The notes under the pieces were generated by a model. That model searched no databases. It was not told the DNA's origin and saw only the letters and a program-made list of their open reading frames with translations. The translations under genes and the position numbers were made by a program. A stretch of DNA of 64,000 bases from an uncultured Saprospiraceae bacterium (GTDB lineage Bacteria > Bacteroidota > Bacteroidia > Chitinophagales > Saprospiraceae). The stretch spans positions 1-64,000 of the forward strand of contig CALJPQ010000006.1 of assembly GCA_937980645.1 (NCBI GenBank), in the 5' to 3' direction. Below, in pieces: positions 8,067 through 19,199 of this stretch. Numbering within the stretch: position 1 is the first letter of the stretch; each line of letters starts with the position of its first letter.

Positions 8067-11000
8067 ATGAAGCGTTTACTCACAACTGTCTGCTTAGCAC
8101 TGGCCTTTAGCGGGCTGGCGCTGGCGCAACGCACCGTCATGGGGACGGTCAAAGGCGACGACGGCGAGCCGCTCATTGGAGCAACGATAGCCGTCAAGGG
8201 TGCAGCCGCTGGCACGCGCACCGATGCCGAGGGTAAATTTACCCTTCAGGTGCCTGCCGGCTACGATGTATTGATCGTGCGCTACACCGGTTACGAGACT
8301 CAGGAGATAACCCTGGGAACCTCTAACACCGTTGACGTCGTCTTGCGGAGCGGTCTGCAGCTGGCCGAAACGGTGGTAACTGCCTTAGGGGTATCGCGCG
8401 AGCAAAAGTCGCTGGCTTATGCCGTGCAACACCTGGAAGGCGACCAGCTGGTGCAGGCGCGCGACGCCAATTTAGTCAACTCCCTTTCAGGTAAGATTGC
8501 CGGCGTGAACGTCATCAGCTCGTCGGGCAATGTGGGTGCCTCGTCGCGTATCGTCATTCGAGGTAACACCTCCATCACGGGCGACAACCAGCCCCTGTTC
8601 GTCATCAACGGCATCCCGATGGACAACCGCAACCAGGGCGCCGGTAACACCCAGTATGGTGGTGTGGACTTTGGCAACGCCATTCAGGACATCAACCCCG
8701 ATGACATCGAGTCCATCACTGTGCTAAAAGGTCCGAATGCTTCGGCACTCTACGGCGCTCGTGGCGCCAACGGCGTCATCATGATCACGACCAAGACGGG
8801 TAAGGGTGTTAAAAAAGGCCTGGGCGTTTCTTATACGGGCGATGTGGGCTTTGCCACGCCCTTCCGCCTGCCACGCTACCAGAACAAGTTTGGCCAGGGC
8901 GTTGGCTTCCAGTTCAACTACGTAGATGGCGCCGGCGGCGGCCTGTGGGACGGTGTGGACGAAAGCTGGGGCCCCGCCTTCGATGCTTCCATCAGCCAAC
9001 AGGACGGCATCGACAACAACGGCAACGGTCTGATAGACGAACCCGGCGAAGGCTAACGCTTCGACCAGTTCACCGGTAAAGACCAGCCTTGGGTGGCTCG
9101 CCCCGACAATGTCCGCAGCATCTTCGACACCGGCATATCCATCAACAACAGTGTTGCCATCACGGCAGCCGGCGAAAACATGCACGGGCGCTTTTCCTTC
9201 ACCAACTTCGATCAAAAGGGCATGGTGCCCAATACGGACCTGCGCCGAAACATCTTCAACCTCGGCTTTGGGATGAAGATGAGCGAGAAGTGGAATCTGG
9301 ATGGCAACGTTACCTATACCGCTGTGCGCTCTAACAACCGCCCGGGCATCGGCTACGCTGGCGACAATATCCTGCAGCAGACCATCTGGACCGGCCGCCA
9401 GGTGGACTGGGAATACCTGCGCGCCAACTACGACAAGCGCGACGAGTTTGGGCGTATTGTCAACTGGAACCACAACTACCAAAACAATCCCTTCTTTACC
9501 CTATACAACAACACCAAGCCGCAGCGCCGCGACCGCACACACGGCTACATCGCGCTGACATACCAGATCTTGCCCTGGCTCAAAATCATGGGCCGCACCG
9601 GGACGGACTACTACACCGACAACCGCGAAATCCGCTTCGAAAAGGAAACGGTGGACTACCCGAACGGCTGGTTCCAGGCGCAATCCTATGTTTTCCAGGA
9701 GACAAACTCCGACGTGCTCCTCACGGCCGATAAGTACTTCTCCGATGCGTTCTCCCTCACCGCGACGGTGGGCGCTGTGCGCCGCGACTCGCGCTTCCAG
9801 GGCACCGAACAGACGGCCAACGCTTTGGTCGTGCCCGGGCTGTTTAACTTCTCCAATGCCGATGGGGCCGTCAATGTCAACCAGTTCGTCAACCGCCTGC
9901 GCGTCAACTCGGTGCTCGCGCAAGTGTCGCTGGGCTTCTGGAACTTCCTGTACTTAGATGCTTCGGCGCGCAACGACTGGTCTTCCACGCTGCCGCCGCA
10001 AAGCCGCAGCTACTTCTATCCAGCGTTCAACGCCAGCGTGGTGCTGTCGGAAAAGGTGCAAATTCCGGGCGTGAACTTCTTGAAGTTCCGCGGCGGCTTT
10101 GCTCAAGCGGGTAAAGACACCGAGCCCTATCGCTTAGCACCGGTATATGCGCCCAACATCCCGTGGGGCGGCACGCCGTCGTTCACCATTCCGAACGCCG
10201 CGCCCAACAGCGAGCTGCGGCCTGAGCGCGCCAATTCTATCGAAGCAGGCTTAGAATTGCAGGCCTTACAGAGCCGTGTGCGTCTGGATGTTACCTATTA
10301 CAACACCGACAACATTGACCAAATTATTCCGCTCAATGTCTCTTCCACGACGGGCTTCACCAGCCGCTTTGCTAATGCTGGCACCATCAATAACAACGGC
10401 ATCGAGGTGCAATTTGGCCTCACGCCTATCCGGGCCAAGTCGTTCCGCTGGGACATTGACTTGAACTGGGCCAAGAACAATTCTACGGTAAAAGACCTGC
10501 CCGAGGGTGTTACGGAAATCACACTCAACACCAACTGGGGCCTGCGCCTGGTGGCGCGCGAGGGCGAACCCTATGGCACCCTGGTGGGTCGCCGCGTCAA
10601 GCGCGCACCTGACGGGCAAATCATAGTAGCCGCCAACGGCCGTCCGGTGTACGATGCCGACGAAAACGGCAATATCAACAACTTCGTACTGGGTACCATC
10701 ACCCCCGACTGGGTCGGCGGTGTGCGCAACACCTTCAGCTGGAAAGGCCTGTCGCTTAGCGCACTCATTGACATGCGCCAGGGCTCCGACCTGTTCTCTA
10801 TGACCTATATCTTCGGGCGCTACGCCGGTGTGCTTGAGGAAACGCTCGAAGGCCGCAACACCTTAGACGAAATCAAAAACGGCTACAACTTCGGCGGCGT
10901 CATTGACAACGGCGACGGCACTTATACGCCTAACACCACTAAGCGCTCGGCCGAAGCCTGGAATGCCGACTTCTACAACCGCCGCCACGACCGCGGGGTG

Positions 11001-11252
11001 TTTGATGCCAGCTTCATCAAATTGCGCGAAGTAACGCTCGCCTACGACTTCCCCAAAAAGTGGTTCGTCAATTCCGGCATTGGTGGCTTGCGTCTGGCCG
11101 TATATGGCCGCAACCTCGCGCTGCTCAAGGCTAACGTGCCGCATATTGACCCGGAAACGGCTTTTGACAACAGCAACGCCATGCAAGGCATTGAATTTGG
11201 CCAACTGCCTTCGGCGCGCACCGTCGGCGTTACCCTCAATGCTCAATTCTAA
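8067..11252 (+). pseudogene. SusC/RagA-family TonB-linked outer-membrane protein, interrupted by one in-frame stop
   Basis: Reading through a TAA at 9054-9056 gives one continuous 1061-codon frame of the usual SusC length. Before the stop: signal peptide (about 1-21), a carboxypeptidase-D-like regulatory domain (GTVKGDDGEPLIGATIAVKG, about 25-95), and the plug domain (LSGKIAGVNVIS, IVIRGNTSI, VINGIPMDN, VLKGPNASALYG...GVIMITTK). After it: the 22-strand barrel part, ending in a typical GVTLNAQF. SusC proteins form channels for oligomer uptake with the SusD lipoprotein encoded next. The 5' piece (8067-9056) would yield only the plug. The 3' piece could start at ATG 9093 but would lack export signals. 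It may be a real nonsense mutation or a sequence error; TTA to TAA is one plausible change. Confidence 0.88.
9054..9056 (+). other. Premature TAA within the susC-like frame
   Basis: The frame is the same on both sides (start 8067; 9093 is 1026 bases on, a multiple of three). Codons around it read GEG-stop-RFDQFTG, and both flanks are SusC-like. Confidence 0.9.
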
Positions 11253-11270
11253 TTGCGCCACTAATGGCTC

Positions 11271-11289
11271 ATTTTTTTATCAAAAAAAC
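11271..11289 (+). repeat. A/T dyad before the susD-like start
   Basis: ATTTTTTTATCAAAAAAAC; the identical 19-mer occurs at 22829-22847 before aceE. It ends 10 bases before the susD-like ATG. Confidence 0.65.
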
Positions 11290-11299
11290 TATCATCGCT

Positions 11300-12703
11300 A
11301 TGAAAAATATCAAAATCTGGCTGCTTGCGCTCGCCGTAATCGCTTCGAGCGTCGGCTGCGAAAAGGATTTCGATGAAATCAACACCAACCCCAACCGCCC
11401 CGAAGATGTGCCACTGACCAACGTGCTCATCTCGGCCATCTCGCAGGGCGTGCGCCGCACCCATGGCGCCAGCATGAATATGACCTACGCCGGCCTGTGG
11501 GTGCAGCACTATGCCAAAATCCAGTACATTGATGAGGACTACTACGACTACCGGCCTGATGCCTTTACAGCCCACTTCGACGGCCTCTATTCTGGCCCGC
11601 TGGCCGATCTGCAAAGCATCATCGAAAAGGCGCCCAACCCCAGCAACATGCTGGCGGCAGCGCTGACGATGAAGGCCTACTATTTCTCCATCGTTACCGA
11701 CATGTGGGGCGAGGTGCCGTACACCGAGGCGCTTAACCCCTCGCTAACGACCACACCGCGCTACGACGGCCAGTCCACTATCTACGACGGCCTCATCCGC
11801 GACCTGCGCACCGCTGCCGACATGTTCAACCCGGCAGGCGACAACCTCGGCCCGGGCGACATCATCTATCAGGGCGATGTAGCGAAATGGAAGAAATTCG
11901 CCAACTCGCTCCGTGCTCGCCTACTCAACCGCGCCAAGCACAAAAATGCGGCGTACGCTTCCGAACTGCAAACGCTGCTGGCCAACCCCAGCAATCTCAT
12001 CGCCAGCAACGCTGAGAACGCTTACATCACCTACCCGGACAACACCGTTAACTCTAACCCGATTTACAGCAACAAGTACAACGATGGCCGCAACGACCAC
12101 GCAGTGTCGAAAACGCTGGTGGATCTGATGCTGGCTGCCAACGACCCGCGCCTGCCGGTGTATGCCGAAAAGAACGACCAGGGCGTCTATAAGGGCCAGC
12201 CCAATGGCACCGTAGAGCCTAACCCGTTCACCTCCGTGTCGCAAATCGGTCGTGCATTCCGCGACAACCCGGCGGCACCCTCCGTGCTGATGTCGTATGC
12301 TGAAGTGAAGTTCATCATGGCTGAAGCGCTCAACAGCAAGCAGCATTATTTAGACGGAGTGATGGCCTCTTGCGAGCAGCACGGCGTATCGGCAGATGCG
12401 GCCTTCATGGCTGCTGTCAGTGCCGCCTACGATACGGCTCCCCTACGCGCCATCATTACCCAGAAATGGCTGGCCCTATTCGGCGATGGTTGTGAAGCCT
12501 TCACGGAGTACCGTCGCACGGGCTTCCCCGCCGAAGTAAAAGAGGTGCCGGGGTCTTCATTCCCGGGCAAGGGCGTACCTACGCGCTTCGCCTATCCCAC
12601 GAGCGAAACGGGCAACAACAAGGCCAACTTAGAGGCCGCCATCCAGCGCCAGGGTATTGACAACACGGGTATCTTCAGCAACCCGATGTGGTGGAAACTG
12701 TGA
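11300..12703 (+). CDS. SusD/RagB-family outer-membrane lipoprotein
   Basis: A 467-aa lipoprotein. The start at 11300 (MKNIKIWLLALAV) gives a signal peptide with lipobox SVGC; the longer frame from 11264 would put 12 extra residues in front, including translation of an A/T dyad. It opens with EKDFDEINTNPNRPEDVP, typical of the SusD-like_2 group, followed by an alpha-helical TPR-like body. SusD proteins cap the SusC channel on the cell surface and bind the ligand. It lies 47 bases after the susC-like gene, as usual. No glycoside hydrolase or sensor is linked, so the substrate cannot be inferred. A terminator follows. Confidence 0.93.
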   Translation: MKNIKIWLLALAVIASSVGCEKDFDEINTNPNRPEDVPLTNVLISAISQGVRRTHGASMNMTYAGLWVQHYAKIQYIDEDYYDYRPDAFTAHFDGLYSGPLADLQSIIEKAPNPSNMLAAALTMKAYYFSIVTDMWGEVPYTEALNPSLTTTPRYDGQSTIYDGLIRDLRTAADMFNPAGDNLGPGDIIYQGDVAKWKKFANSLRARLLNRAKHKNAAYASELQTLLANPSNLIASNAENAYITYPDNTVNSNPIYSNKYNDGRNDHAVSKTLVDLMLAANDPRLPVYAEKNDQGVYKGQPNGTVEPNPFTSVSQIGRAFRDNPAAPSVLMSYAEVKFIMAEALNSKQHYLDGVMASCEQHGVSADAAFMAAVSAAYDTAPLRAIITQKWLALFGDGCEAFTEYRRTGFPAEVKEVPGSSFPGKGVPTRFAYPTSETGNNKANLEAAIQRQGIDNTGIFSNPMWWKL

Positions 12704-12737
12704 GGAACCAACGGTAACTGTTCAATCAGAAATTTTG

Positions 12738-12778
12738 GGGCTGTCTCCGTGTAAGCGGAGTTCAGCCCTTTTCTTTTT
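12738..12778 (+). terminator. Terminator of the susCD operon
   Basis: GGGCTG-t-CTCCG and CGGAG-tt-CAGCCC form the stem with a short loop, followed by TTTTCTTTTT. Confidence 0.88.
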
Positions 12779-12806
12779 GAGGTTCGTTGGCTTTAAGCGG
12801 AGCCTT

Positions 12807-13487
12807 TCAGCCCATTAGCACACGCACCAACACTACCCCTCCTGACACCAGCAACGCCAGGCCAATCGCCCGTTGTAAGCGCAACAGGTGCCGCGCCTGC
12901 AGCAGCATGCGCACCCGCTTGGCCGCATACGCTTTAAGCGTGTCGGTAACCATGAGCGCACCCAGCATACCGCCAAAAAACGCCAGCACCTCCGGCGACG
13001 TCAGCTGATTGGATACCACAAACGCGCTGGCCAGACCCAGCCAGAAAAACACCGTGAATGGATTGACCGCATTGAGCAAAAAGCCGCGCAAAGCGTAGCC
13101 CGGATAGCCCCACTGCATCCAGTTGTGCTCCACACCGGGTGGTTCCGGGCCGTCAATGACATCTAACAAGCGGTCAGCAGTCGTGCTTTGCGCGTCGGCT
13201 GCTCCTACCGGTTTTTTCATCAGCGTAACACCGCCAAAGACCAATAGCACGAAACTGCCGGCCAGCCCTGCCCATAGGCGGAAGTGTGGTAGCTCCGTAA
13301 TCCGTGTCAGCACATCCACCCAACGATAGACGATGAGCATATACAGCACGTCGCTCACCCAAACACCAAAGGCCAGAGCCAGGCCGGCCCGAAAGCCACG
13401 GTCTAAGCTGGCTTCCACAATGGCGAACAACAACGGTCCTACCAGAAAGCTCAGCGAAAGGCCTAACAATATCCCTTGCCAAAGCAT
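12807..13487 (-). CDS. LysE family translocator
   Basis: A 226-aa inner-membrane protein with about six hydrophobic segments. The start MLWQGILLGLSLSFLVGPLLFAIVE carries the LysE/RhtB pattern of a small first helix with a conserved GP, and residues FLLNAVNPFTVFFWLG match the family's N-P-xxxxFW motif. Family members export lysine, arginine, homoserine or other small amines; the substrate here is unknown. A hydrophilic insert with ADAQSTTADRLLD lies between the third and fourth segments. A TACCTTCG box sits only 4 bases before the ATG, suggesting an almost leaderless message. It follows mnmG on the same strand at 39 bases. Confidence 0.9.
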   Translation of the reverse strand: MLWQGILLGLSLSFLVGPLLFAIVEASLDRGFRAGLALAFGVWVSDVLYMLIVYRWVDVLTRITELPHFRLWAGLAGSFVLLVFGGVTLMKKPVGAADAQSTTADRLLDVIDGPEPPGVEHNWMQWGYPGYALRGFLLNAVNPFTVFFWLGLASAFVVSNQLTSPEVLAFFGGMLGALMVTDTLKAYAAKRVRMLLQARHLLRLQRAIGLALLVSGGVVLVRVLMG

Positions 13488-13491
13488 GGCG

Positions 13492-13499
13492 CGAAGGTA
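13492..13499 (-). promoter_or_regulatory. Probable -7 box of the LysE gene
   Basis: The minus strand reads TACCTTCG, close to TAnnTTTG. It is 4 bases upstream of the ATG, so the transcript would start at or next to the start codon. Confidence 0.4.
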
Positions 13500-13526
13500 G
13501 GGCGCAATGCCCGACGGCTTGGCTGT

Positions 13527-15395
13527 TTACCGACCTAAATGGATGAGCAGCACGCTGATGTCGGCCGGGCTGACGCCCGAAATACGGCTGGCCTGCCCCA
13601 GAGTGCGCGGCTTGTGCCGGCTCAACTTATCGCGTGCCTCGGCGCTGAGGGCCGCCAGCGCCTGATAGTCGAAGTCCGGATGCAGATGCAGGTCTTCGAG
13701 GCGGTTCATTTTTTCCACCATCTCTTCCTCGCGGCGGATGTAGCCTTCGTACTTCATGTTGATTTCGGCCTGCTCCACAAACTCGGCCTCGAATGGTGCC
13801 AGGAAGTCGCGCACGAACGGCACGGCTTCGGCCAGCGCTCGGATGTCCACCTGCGGGCGCGAGAGAATGCCGAACAGCTTGACCTTCTGCGCTATCGGGC
13901 TGGAATTGACCGAGGTCAGGTATCCGTTAATCTGGTCGGGCGCTACGGCCGTTTCGCGGAAGAAGCGCTCGATGTCGGCGGCGGCTTGCTGTTTAGCGCG
14001 CACGCGCTCCATGCGTTCGTCGGCCCCGCGCAGGCCTAAGCGGTAGGCGATGGGCGTCAGGCGCAGGTCGGCGTTGTCCTGCCGCAGCAAGATGCGGTAT
14101 TCGGCCCGGCTGGTAAACATGCGGTACGGCTCTTGGGTGCCTTTGTTGACTAAGTCGTCAATCAGCACGCCGATGTAGGCCTCCGAACGTTTGAGCACCA
14201 GCGGTTCATCGCGCTCCTGCACTGCTAAAGCGGCATTGATGCCCGCTATTAAGCCCTGGCAGGCGGCTTCTTCGTAGCCCGTAGTGCCGTTTATCTGGCC
14301 AGCAAAGAAGAGGTTTTTGACTAAGTGCGTTTCCAGCGTCGGCTGTAGCTGGGTGGGCGGAAAGTAGTCGTATTCAATGGCGTAGCCCGGCCGGAACATG
14401 CGCGCGTTCTCCAGCCCCGGAATGAGGCGCAGTGCCTTGTATTGCACATCTTCAGGCAGCGACGAAGAGAAGCCGTTGAGGTAAATTTCGCAAGTATGGC
14501 GGCCTTCTGGTTCGATGAACAGCTGGTGGGCCGGCTTTTCGCTGAAGCGGTCAATCTTGTCTTCGATGCTGGGGCAGTAGCGCGGCCCGACGCCCTGGAT
14601 GCGTCCGGTGAACATGGGTGATTTATCAAAGCCACTGCGCAGCACCTCGTGGACGCGCTCGTTGGTGTAGGTGATGTAGCAGGGCAGCTGGTCGGTCAGC
14701 GGCGGCGTGTCGGTGTAAGAGAATTTGCCGGGTGGGTCGTCGCCGGGTTGCACTTCCATGCGCGCATAGTCCAGCGTGCGTCCGTCTAAGCGCGGCGGCG
14801 TGCCCGTTTTCATGCGTCCGGCCTCGAAGCCCAACTCGATGAGTTGTTCCGTGATGCCGCGGGCGGCGCTTTCGCCGGCGCGTCCGCCGCCAAACTGTTT
14901 TTCACCGATGTGGATGATGCCGTTGAGGAACGTGCCGTTGGTCAACACGACACTTTTGCCCGGTATTTCTAAGCCCAGCCCGGTGCGCACGCCATGCACG
15001 CGGCCGTCTTTGACGATCAGGCCGGAGACCATTTCTTGCCAGAAGTCAATGTTCGAATGCGCTTCCAGCATCTGCCGCCATTTGGCGGCAAAGGCCATGC
15101 GGTCGCTCTGCGCGCGCGGACTCCACATGGCCGGGCCTTTGGAGCGGTTGAGCATTCGAAACTGCACCATCGTATGGTCGGTAACGATACCCGAATAGCC
15201 GCACAGGGCATCCACCTCGCGCACAATCTGGCCTTTAGCCACCCCTCCCATCGCGGGATTGCAACTCATCTGGCCGATGGTCTGCATGTTCATCGTGGCC
15301 AGCAGTACCCGACAGCCCAAATTGGCCGCCGCCACCGCCGCCTCACAACCCGCATGGCCGGCGCCCACCACAATCACATCGTAAGTCGGAAACAT
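13527..15395 (-). CDS. mnmG: tRNA uridine-5-carboxymethylaminomethyl modification enzyme MnmG
   Basis: A 622-aa FAD protein that with MnmE installs the carboxymethylaminomethyl group on U34 of tRNAs reading purine-ended codons. It shows the FAD dinucleotide motif [12 protein letters not shown] near the N-terminus, [23 protein letters not shown], the GTPPRLDG loop, [15 protein letters not shown], and the C-terminal helical domain ending in [15 protein letters not shown] 15395 ([11 protein letters not shown]) fits the family; an ATG six codons upstream is less likely. The neighbouring partner mnmE is not in the window. Confidence 0.97.
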   Translation of the reverse strand: MFPTYDVIVVGAGHAGCEAAVAAANLGCRVLLATMNMQTIGQMSCNPAMGGVAKGQIVREVDALCGYSGIVTDHTMVQFRMLNRSKGPAMWSPRAQSDRMAFAAKWRQMLEAHSNIDFWQEMVSGLIVKDGRVHGVRTGLGLEIPGKSVVLTNGTFLNGIIHIGEKQFGGGRAGESAARGITEQLIELGFEAGRMKTGTPPRLDGRTLDYARMEVQPGDDPPGKFSYTDTPPLTDQLPCYITYTNERVHEVLRSGFDKSPMFTGRIQGVGPRYCPSIEDKIDRFSEKPAHQLFIEPEGRHTCEIYLNGFSSSLPEDVQYKALRLIPGLENARMFRPGYAIEYDYFPPTQLQPTLETHLVKNLFFAGQINGTTGYEEAACQGLIAGINAALAVQERDEPLVLKRSEAYIGVLIDDLVNKGTQEPYRMFTSRAEYRILLRQDNADLRLTPIAYRLGLRGADERMERVRAKQQAAADIERFFRETAVAPDQINGYLTSVNSSPIAQKVKLFGILSRPQVDIRALAEAVPFVRDFLAPFEAEFVEQAEINMKYEGYIRREEEMVEKMNRLEDLHLHPDFDYQALAALSAEARDKLSRHKPRTLGQASRISGVSPADISVLLIHLGR

Positions 15396-15507
15396 GGTCT
15401 TTAATCCTGTCAAAAGCTCGTAAAAAACAAAAACGGCCCAAAAAGTTCAACCGTCTTGACGGCAGCGCCTGCGGCATTTTGCAGCCCAACAGGCGCCAAA
15501 ACGGCCA

Positions 15508-15515
15508 CGAAAGTA
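15508..15515 (-). promoter_or_regulatory. Possible -7 box of mnmG
   Basis: The minus strand reads TACTTTCG, similar to TAnnTTTG, about 112 bases upstream of the mnmG ATG. No well-spaced -33 box is seen. Confidence 0.3.
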
Positions 15516-15590
15516 CCAAAAGTTCAGGGTATTCGCCGAACAAATACCCCTGGCAAAGACCTGCGCCGTTGAGGTTGCTCGCGGGCGCGA

Positions 15591-15598
15591 TACCTTTG
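15591..15598 (+). promoter_or_regulatory. Probable -7 box of obg
   Basis: TACCTTTG matches the TAnnTTTG consensus and ends 20 bases before the obg ATG. Confidence 0.6.
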
Positions 15599-15618
15599 CA
15601 CTCCTTTGACGGTAGGCT

Positions 15619-16614
15619 ATGGCAGAGCAGAATTTTGTGGACTATGTGAAAATCCTGTTTCGCTCGGGTAAAGGCGGAGCGGGCAGCGTGCACTTTTATC
15701 GCGGCCCAGGCATTCCGAAGGGCGGCCCGGATGGTGGCGATGGCGGGCGTGGTGGTTCCATCATTTTGAAGGCCGACCCGAATGAGTGGACGCTGTTGTC
15801 GCTCCGATACACCAAACACGTGTACGCCGAAGACGGCAAGCCCGGCAGCGGAGGGCTTAAGACGGGGGCCGATGGCGAAGATGTCATCATCAAAGTGCCC
15901 TTGGGCACAGTGGCCAAAGACGCCGAAACGGGCGAGGTGTTGTTGGAAATCACCGAGCCTGACGACGAGAAAGTCCTGCTCCCGGGCGGTCGGGGCGGCA
16001 AGGGCAACAATTTTTTCAAGACCGCCACGCGCCAGACGCCCCGCTTTGCCCAGCCGGGCGAGCCGGGTATTGAAAAATGGATCATCCTGGAGCTCAAAGT
16101 CCTGGCTGATGTCGGGCTGGTGGGCTTTCCCAATGCCGGCAAAAGCACGCTGCTCAGCGTGGTCAGCGCCGCCAAACCCAAGATTGCCGACTATCCGTTC
16201 ACCACGCTGACGCCGCAGCTGGGCATCGTGGAAGTGCGCCCAGGGCGTTCCTTTGTCATGGCCGACATTCCAGGCATCATTGAGGGCGCACACGAGGGCC
16301 GCGGGCTGGGGCATCGCTTTTTGCGACACATCGAGCGCAACAGCGTCCTGCTCTTCCTCATCCCTTGCGATACGCCCCGCACACTGCGAGAAGAATACGC
16401 CATCCTGCTCCACGAATTGGAACAGTTCAACCCTGAGCTCTTGGATAAACCGCGCGTCCTGGCCATCACCAAGGCTGACCTCATAGACGCCGAGATGGAA
16501 GCCTTGCTGCGCGAAACGCTGCCTGCCGGCGTGCCAGCCCTGTTTATCTCGTCGGTAACGGGCAAAAACATTCAGGCCCTCAAAGACCTGTTGTGGAAAA
16601 CGCTCAACGAGTGA
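15619..16614 (+). CDS. obg: GTPase Obg/CgtA
   Basis: A 331-aa ribosome-associated GTPase involved in 50S assembly and stress control. The glycine-rich Obg fold fills residues 1-158 ([31 protein letters not shown]). The G domain follows, with G1 GFPNAGKST at 169-177, the G2 YPFTTLTP region, G3 [11 protein letters not shown]4 ITKAD and G5 SSVTG. It lacks the C-terminal OCT domain of some Obg proteins, as is usual in this phylum. It is transcribed divergently from mnmG. Confidence 0.97.
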   Translation: MAEQNFVDYVKILFRSGKGGAGSVHFYRGPGIPKGGPDGGDGGRGGSIILKADPNEWTLLSLRYTKHVYAEDGKPGSGGLKTGADGEDVIIKVPLGTVAKDAETGEVLLEITEPDDEKVLLPGGRGGKGNNFFKTATRQTPRFAQPGEPGIEKWIILELKVLADVGLVGFPNAGKSTLLSVVSAAKPKIADYPFTTLTPQLGIVEVRPGRSFVMADIPGIIEGAHEGRGLGHRFLRHIERNSVLLFLIPCDTPRTLREEYAILLHELEQFNPELLDKPRVLAITKADLIDAEMEALLRETLPAGVPALFISSVTGKNIQALKDLLWKTLNE

Positions 16615-16655
16615 AGCCACACGCCAGCGCCTCTCATCCGCAAGTTTTCGGCCCT

Positions 16656-16688
16656 TTTGGCCGCATTAAGCACCATTTTCTACCTTTG
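16656..16688 (+). promoter_or_regulatory. Promoter of the aconitase gene
   Basis: TTTG (16656-16659), 21-base spacer and TACCTTTG (16681-16688) match the Bacteroidota -33/-7 consensus. It supports the start at 16741 over an in-frame ATG at 16657 that overlaps the promoter. Confidence 0.7.
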
Positions 16689-16740
16689 CGCGGCTCACAA
16701 ACATTACTCTTATCACCTGTTATTCAATCGCTGTAGTCCA

Positions 16741-19017
16741 ATGATCTTCGACTTGAAAATGATCCGGGAGTTTTACAAAAACTACCCTGCCCGCGTGGAT
16801 GCTGCCCGGGCATCCTTGAAGCGCCCACTGACGCTGGCAGAAAAAATTCTGTACGCTCACCTGCATCCCGATAGCCCGATGGCTGACTACAAGCGCGGCT
16901 CGGATTACGTGTTCTTTCAGGTGGACCGCGTGGCTATGCAAGATGCTACGGCCCAAATGGCCCTGCTCCAGTTCATGACCTGCGGCCGCAAGAAGGTGGC
17001 GGTGCCTACCACTGTACACTGCGATCACCTCATTACTGCCGAAACCGGCGCCGCCAAAGACCTGGAGGTGGCCTTAGACAAGAATAAAGAGGTGTTCGAC
17101 TTCCTCAGCACCGTCTCCCAAAAGTACGGCATCGGCTTCTGGAAGCCGGGGGCGGGCATCATTCACCAAATCATTCTGGAAAACTACGCCTTTCCGGGCG
17201 GCCTGATGATCGGCACCGACTCGCACACGGTGAACGCGGGCGGCTTAGGCATGGTTGCCATCGGTGTGGGGGGCGCCGACGCTGTGGACGCCATGGCCGG
17301 CATGGCCTGGGAGCTGCAGATGCCCAAACTCATCGGCGTCAAGCTCACCGGCAAACTGCGCGGCTGGGCTTCGCCCAAAGACGTCATCCTAAAAGTAGCC
17401 GGCATCCTGACCGTCAAGGGTGGCACGGGCGCTATCGTGGAATACTTCGGCCCGGGCGCCCAGAGCATCTCCTGCACTGGCAAAGGCACCATCTGCAACA
17501 TGGGCGCCGAAATTGGCGCCACCACCTCGCTGTTTGGCTACGACAAAAGCATGTCGCGCTACTTGAAAGCCACCGGCCGCAGCAAGGTTGCTGCCATGTG
17601 CAACAAGATCGCTCCCTACCTCACCGGCGACGCCGAGTGCTATGCCGAACCGGAAAAGTACTTCGATCAGGTCATCGAAATTGACCTGTCCCAACTGGAG
17701 CCGCACATCAACGGCCCCTTCACGCCCGACCTGGCCTGGCCGCTGTCCAAATTCGCCGCTGCGGTGCGTAAAAACGGCTATCCGGCGCGTCTGGAGGTTG
17801 GCCTCATCGGCTCATGCACCAACTCCAGCTACGAAGACCTCACCCGCGCCGCCTCCGTAGCGCGCCAGGCTCGCGAAAAAGGGCTGGAAGTCAAAGCCGA
17901 ATTCACCATCACGCCCGGCTCCGAGCAGATCCGCTACACCGCCGAGCGCGATGGCTTGCTCAAGGAGTTTGAAGCCATCGGCGGAGTCGTGCTGGCCAAT
18001 GCCTGCGGCCCCTGCATCGGACAGTGGGCGCGCCACATGGACGACATGAAACGCCCCAACTCCATCATGACCTCCTTCAACCGCAATTTCACCGGACGCA
18101 ACGACGGTAACCCCAACACGCACGCCTTCGTGGCTTCGCCCGAAATCGTTACTGCCTTCGCTATCGCCGGTGACCTGACATTTAACCCCAAAAAAGGAAA
18201 ACTCGTCAACCGCAACGGCGAAGAAGTCAAATTAGACCCGCCCAAAGGCATCGAATTGCCCAAACAGGGCTTTGCCGTCGAAGATCCCGGCTATGTGGCG
18301 CCCGCTAAATCGGGTAGCAAAATAAAAGTGGTGGTGGATAAAAACTCGGAGCGCCTCCAATTGCTCAAACCATTCCAACCCATCACGGCCGACCAGCTGC
18401 AAAACATGCGCGTGCTCATCAAAATCAAGGGCAAGTGCACCACCGACCACATCTCTATGGCCGGTCCATGGCTCAAGTATCGCGGCCACTTAGAGAACAT
18501 TTCTAACAATCTCTTCATCGGCGCTGTCAACTACTTCAACGACCAGCGCAACCTGGTGTACAACGTCGAGAAAGGCGAATACATGGAAGTGCCCGCCTCG
18601 GCGCGCTATTACCAGAAGAAAGGCATCGGCACCGTAGTCTTCGGTGAGGAAAACTACGGCGAAGGCTCCAGCCGCGAACACGCCGCCATGGAGCCGCGCT
18701 ATCTGGGCGTCAAAGCCGTCATCGTCAAGTCCTTTGCCCGCATCCACCAGACCAACCTCAAAAAACAGGGCATGCTGGCCCTCACCTTTGCCAACCCGGC
18801 CGACTACGACAAGGTACGCCAGGACGACCGCGTCAGCATCCTGGGCTTCGAGCACTTTGCTCCCGGCAAGCCGCTACAGGTGCGCTTAGACCATGCCGAC
18901 GGCACCGTGGACATCTTCGACGTCAACCACACCTACAACCAGCAGCAAATCGAGTGGGTGCGCGCCGGCAGCGCCCTCAACAAAATCCGCCAGGAACTGG
19001 CCGCGCGCAAAAAGTAA
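16741..19017 (+). CDS. acn: Aconitate hydratase
   Basis: A 758-aa TCA-cycle enzyme that isomerises citrate to isocitrate through a [4Fe-4S] cluster. The cluster ligands are visible in [12 protein letters not shown] and [10 protein letters not shown], and the upstream [18 protein letters not shown] and [20 protein letters not shown] are family hallmarks. The C-terminal swivel domain has the [14 protein letters not shown] motif. The size and sequence style resemble the mitochondrial-type aconitase common in Bacteroidota. The start [12 protein letters not shown] at 16741 is chosen because it lies 52 bases after a good promoter. A weak terminator follows. Confidence 0.96.
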   Translation: MIFDLKMIREFYKNYPARVDAARASLKRPLTLAEKILYAHLHPDSPMADYKRGSDYVFFQVDRVAMQDATAQMALLQFMTCGRKKVAVPTTVHCDHLITAETGAAKDLEVALDKNKEVFDFLSTVSQKYGIGFWKPGAGIIHQIILENYAFPGGLMIGTDSHTVNAGGLGMVAIGVGGADAVDAMAGMAWELQMPKLIGVKLTGKLRGWASPKDVILKVAGILTVKGGTGAIVEYFGPGAQSISCTGKGTICNMGAEIGATTSLFGYDKSMSRYLKATGRSKVAAMCNKIAPYLTGDAECYAEPEKYFDQVIEIDLSQLEPHINGPFTPDLAWPLSKFAAAVRKNGYPARLEVGLIGSCTNSSYEDLTRAASVARQAREKGLEVKAEFTITPGSEQIRYTAERDGLLKEFEAIGGVVLANACGPCIGQWARHMDDMKRPNSIMTSFNRNFTGRNDGNPNTHAFVASPEIVTAFAIAGDLTFNPKKGKLVNRNGEEVKLDPPKGIELPKQGFAVEDPGYVAPAKSGSKIKVVVDKNSERLQLLKPFQPITADQLQNMRVLIKIKGKCTTDHISMAGPWLKYRGHLENISNNLFIGAVNYFNDQRNLVYNVEKGEYMEVPASARYYQKKGIGTVVFGEENYGEGSSREHAAMEPRYLGVKAVIVKSFARIHQTNLKKQGMLALTFANPADYDKVRQDDRVSILGFEHFAPGKPLQVRLDHADGTVDIFDVNHTYNQQQIEWVRAGSALNKIRQELAARKK

Positions 19018-19054
19018 GCGGCTATCCTCTCGACACCTTCAGGATAACACCAAC

Positions 19055-19087
19055 AGGGCGGTAGGGCCTCCTATCGCCCTGATTTTT
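19055..19087 (+). terminator. Possible terminator after aconitase
   Basis: AGGGCG-g-TAGG and CCTA-t-CGCCCT form a stem with loop GCCT, followed by GATTTTT. The T run is short. Confidence 0.6.
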
Positions 19088-19182
19088 AGGGCAAAAACAG
19101 CCTTGATGGAGACAGAACTGGCGAGTACCCGCCTCCCGGCCTTAATGGGGGAAAATCTGAGACGTATTCCGGGCTTGTCAGG

Positions 19183-19190
19183 TACATTTG
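19183..19190 (+). promoter_or_regulatory. Probable -7 box of the TonB-C/TPR operon
   Basis: TACATTTG matches TAnnTTTG. A transcript from here would start just ahead of two palindromes and have a leader of about 75 bases. Confidence 0.5.
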
Positions 19191-19199
19191 CCACTGTCA

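Noticed and set aside
8067..11252. Stop-codon recoding (TAA read as amino acid)
   Set aside because: TAA serves as the normal stop of other genes in this window (for example the fragment ending at 154), and only this gene is interrupted.
15343..16620. A 425-codon open frame on minus opposite obg
   Set aside because: It is a shadow of obg, which has a complete family match on the plus strand.
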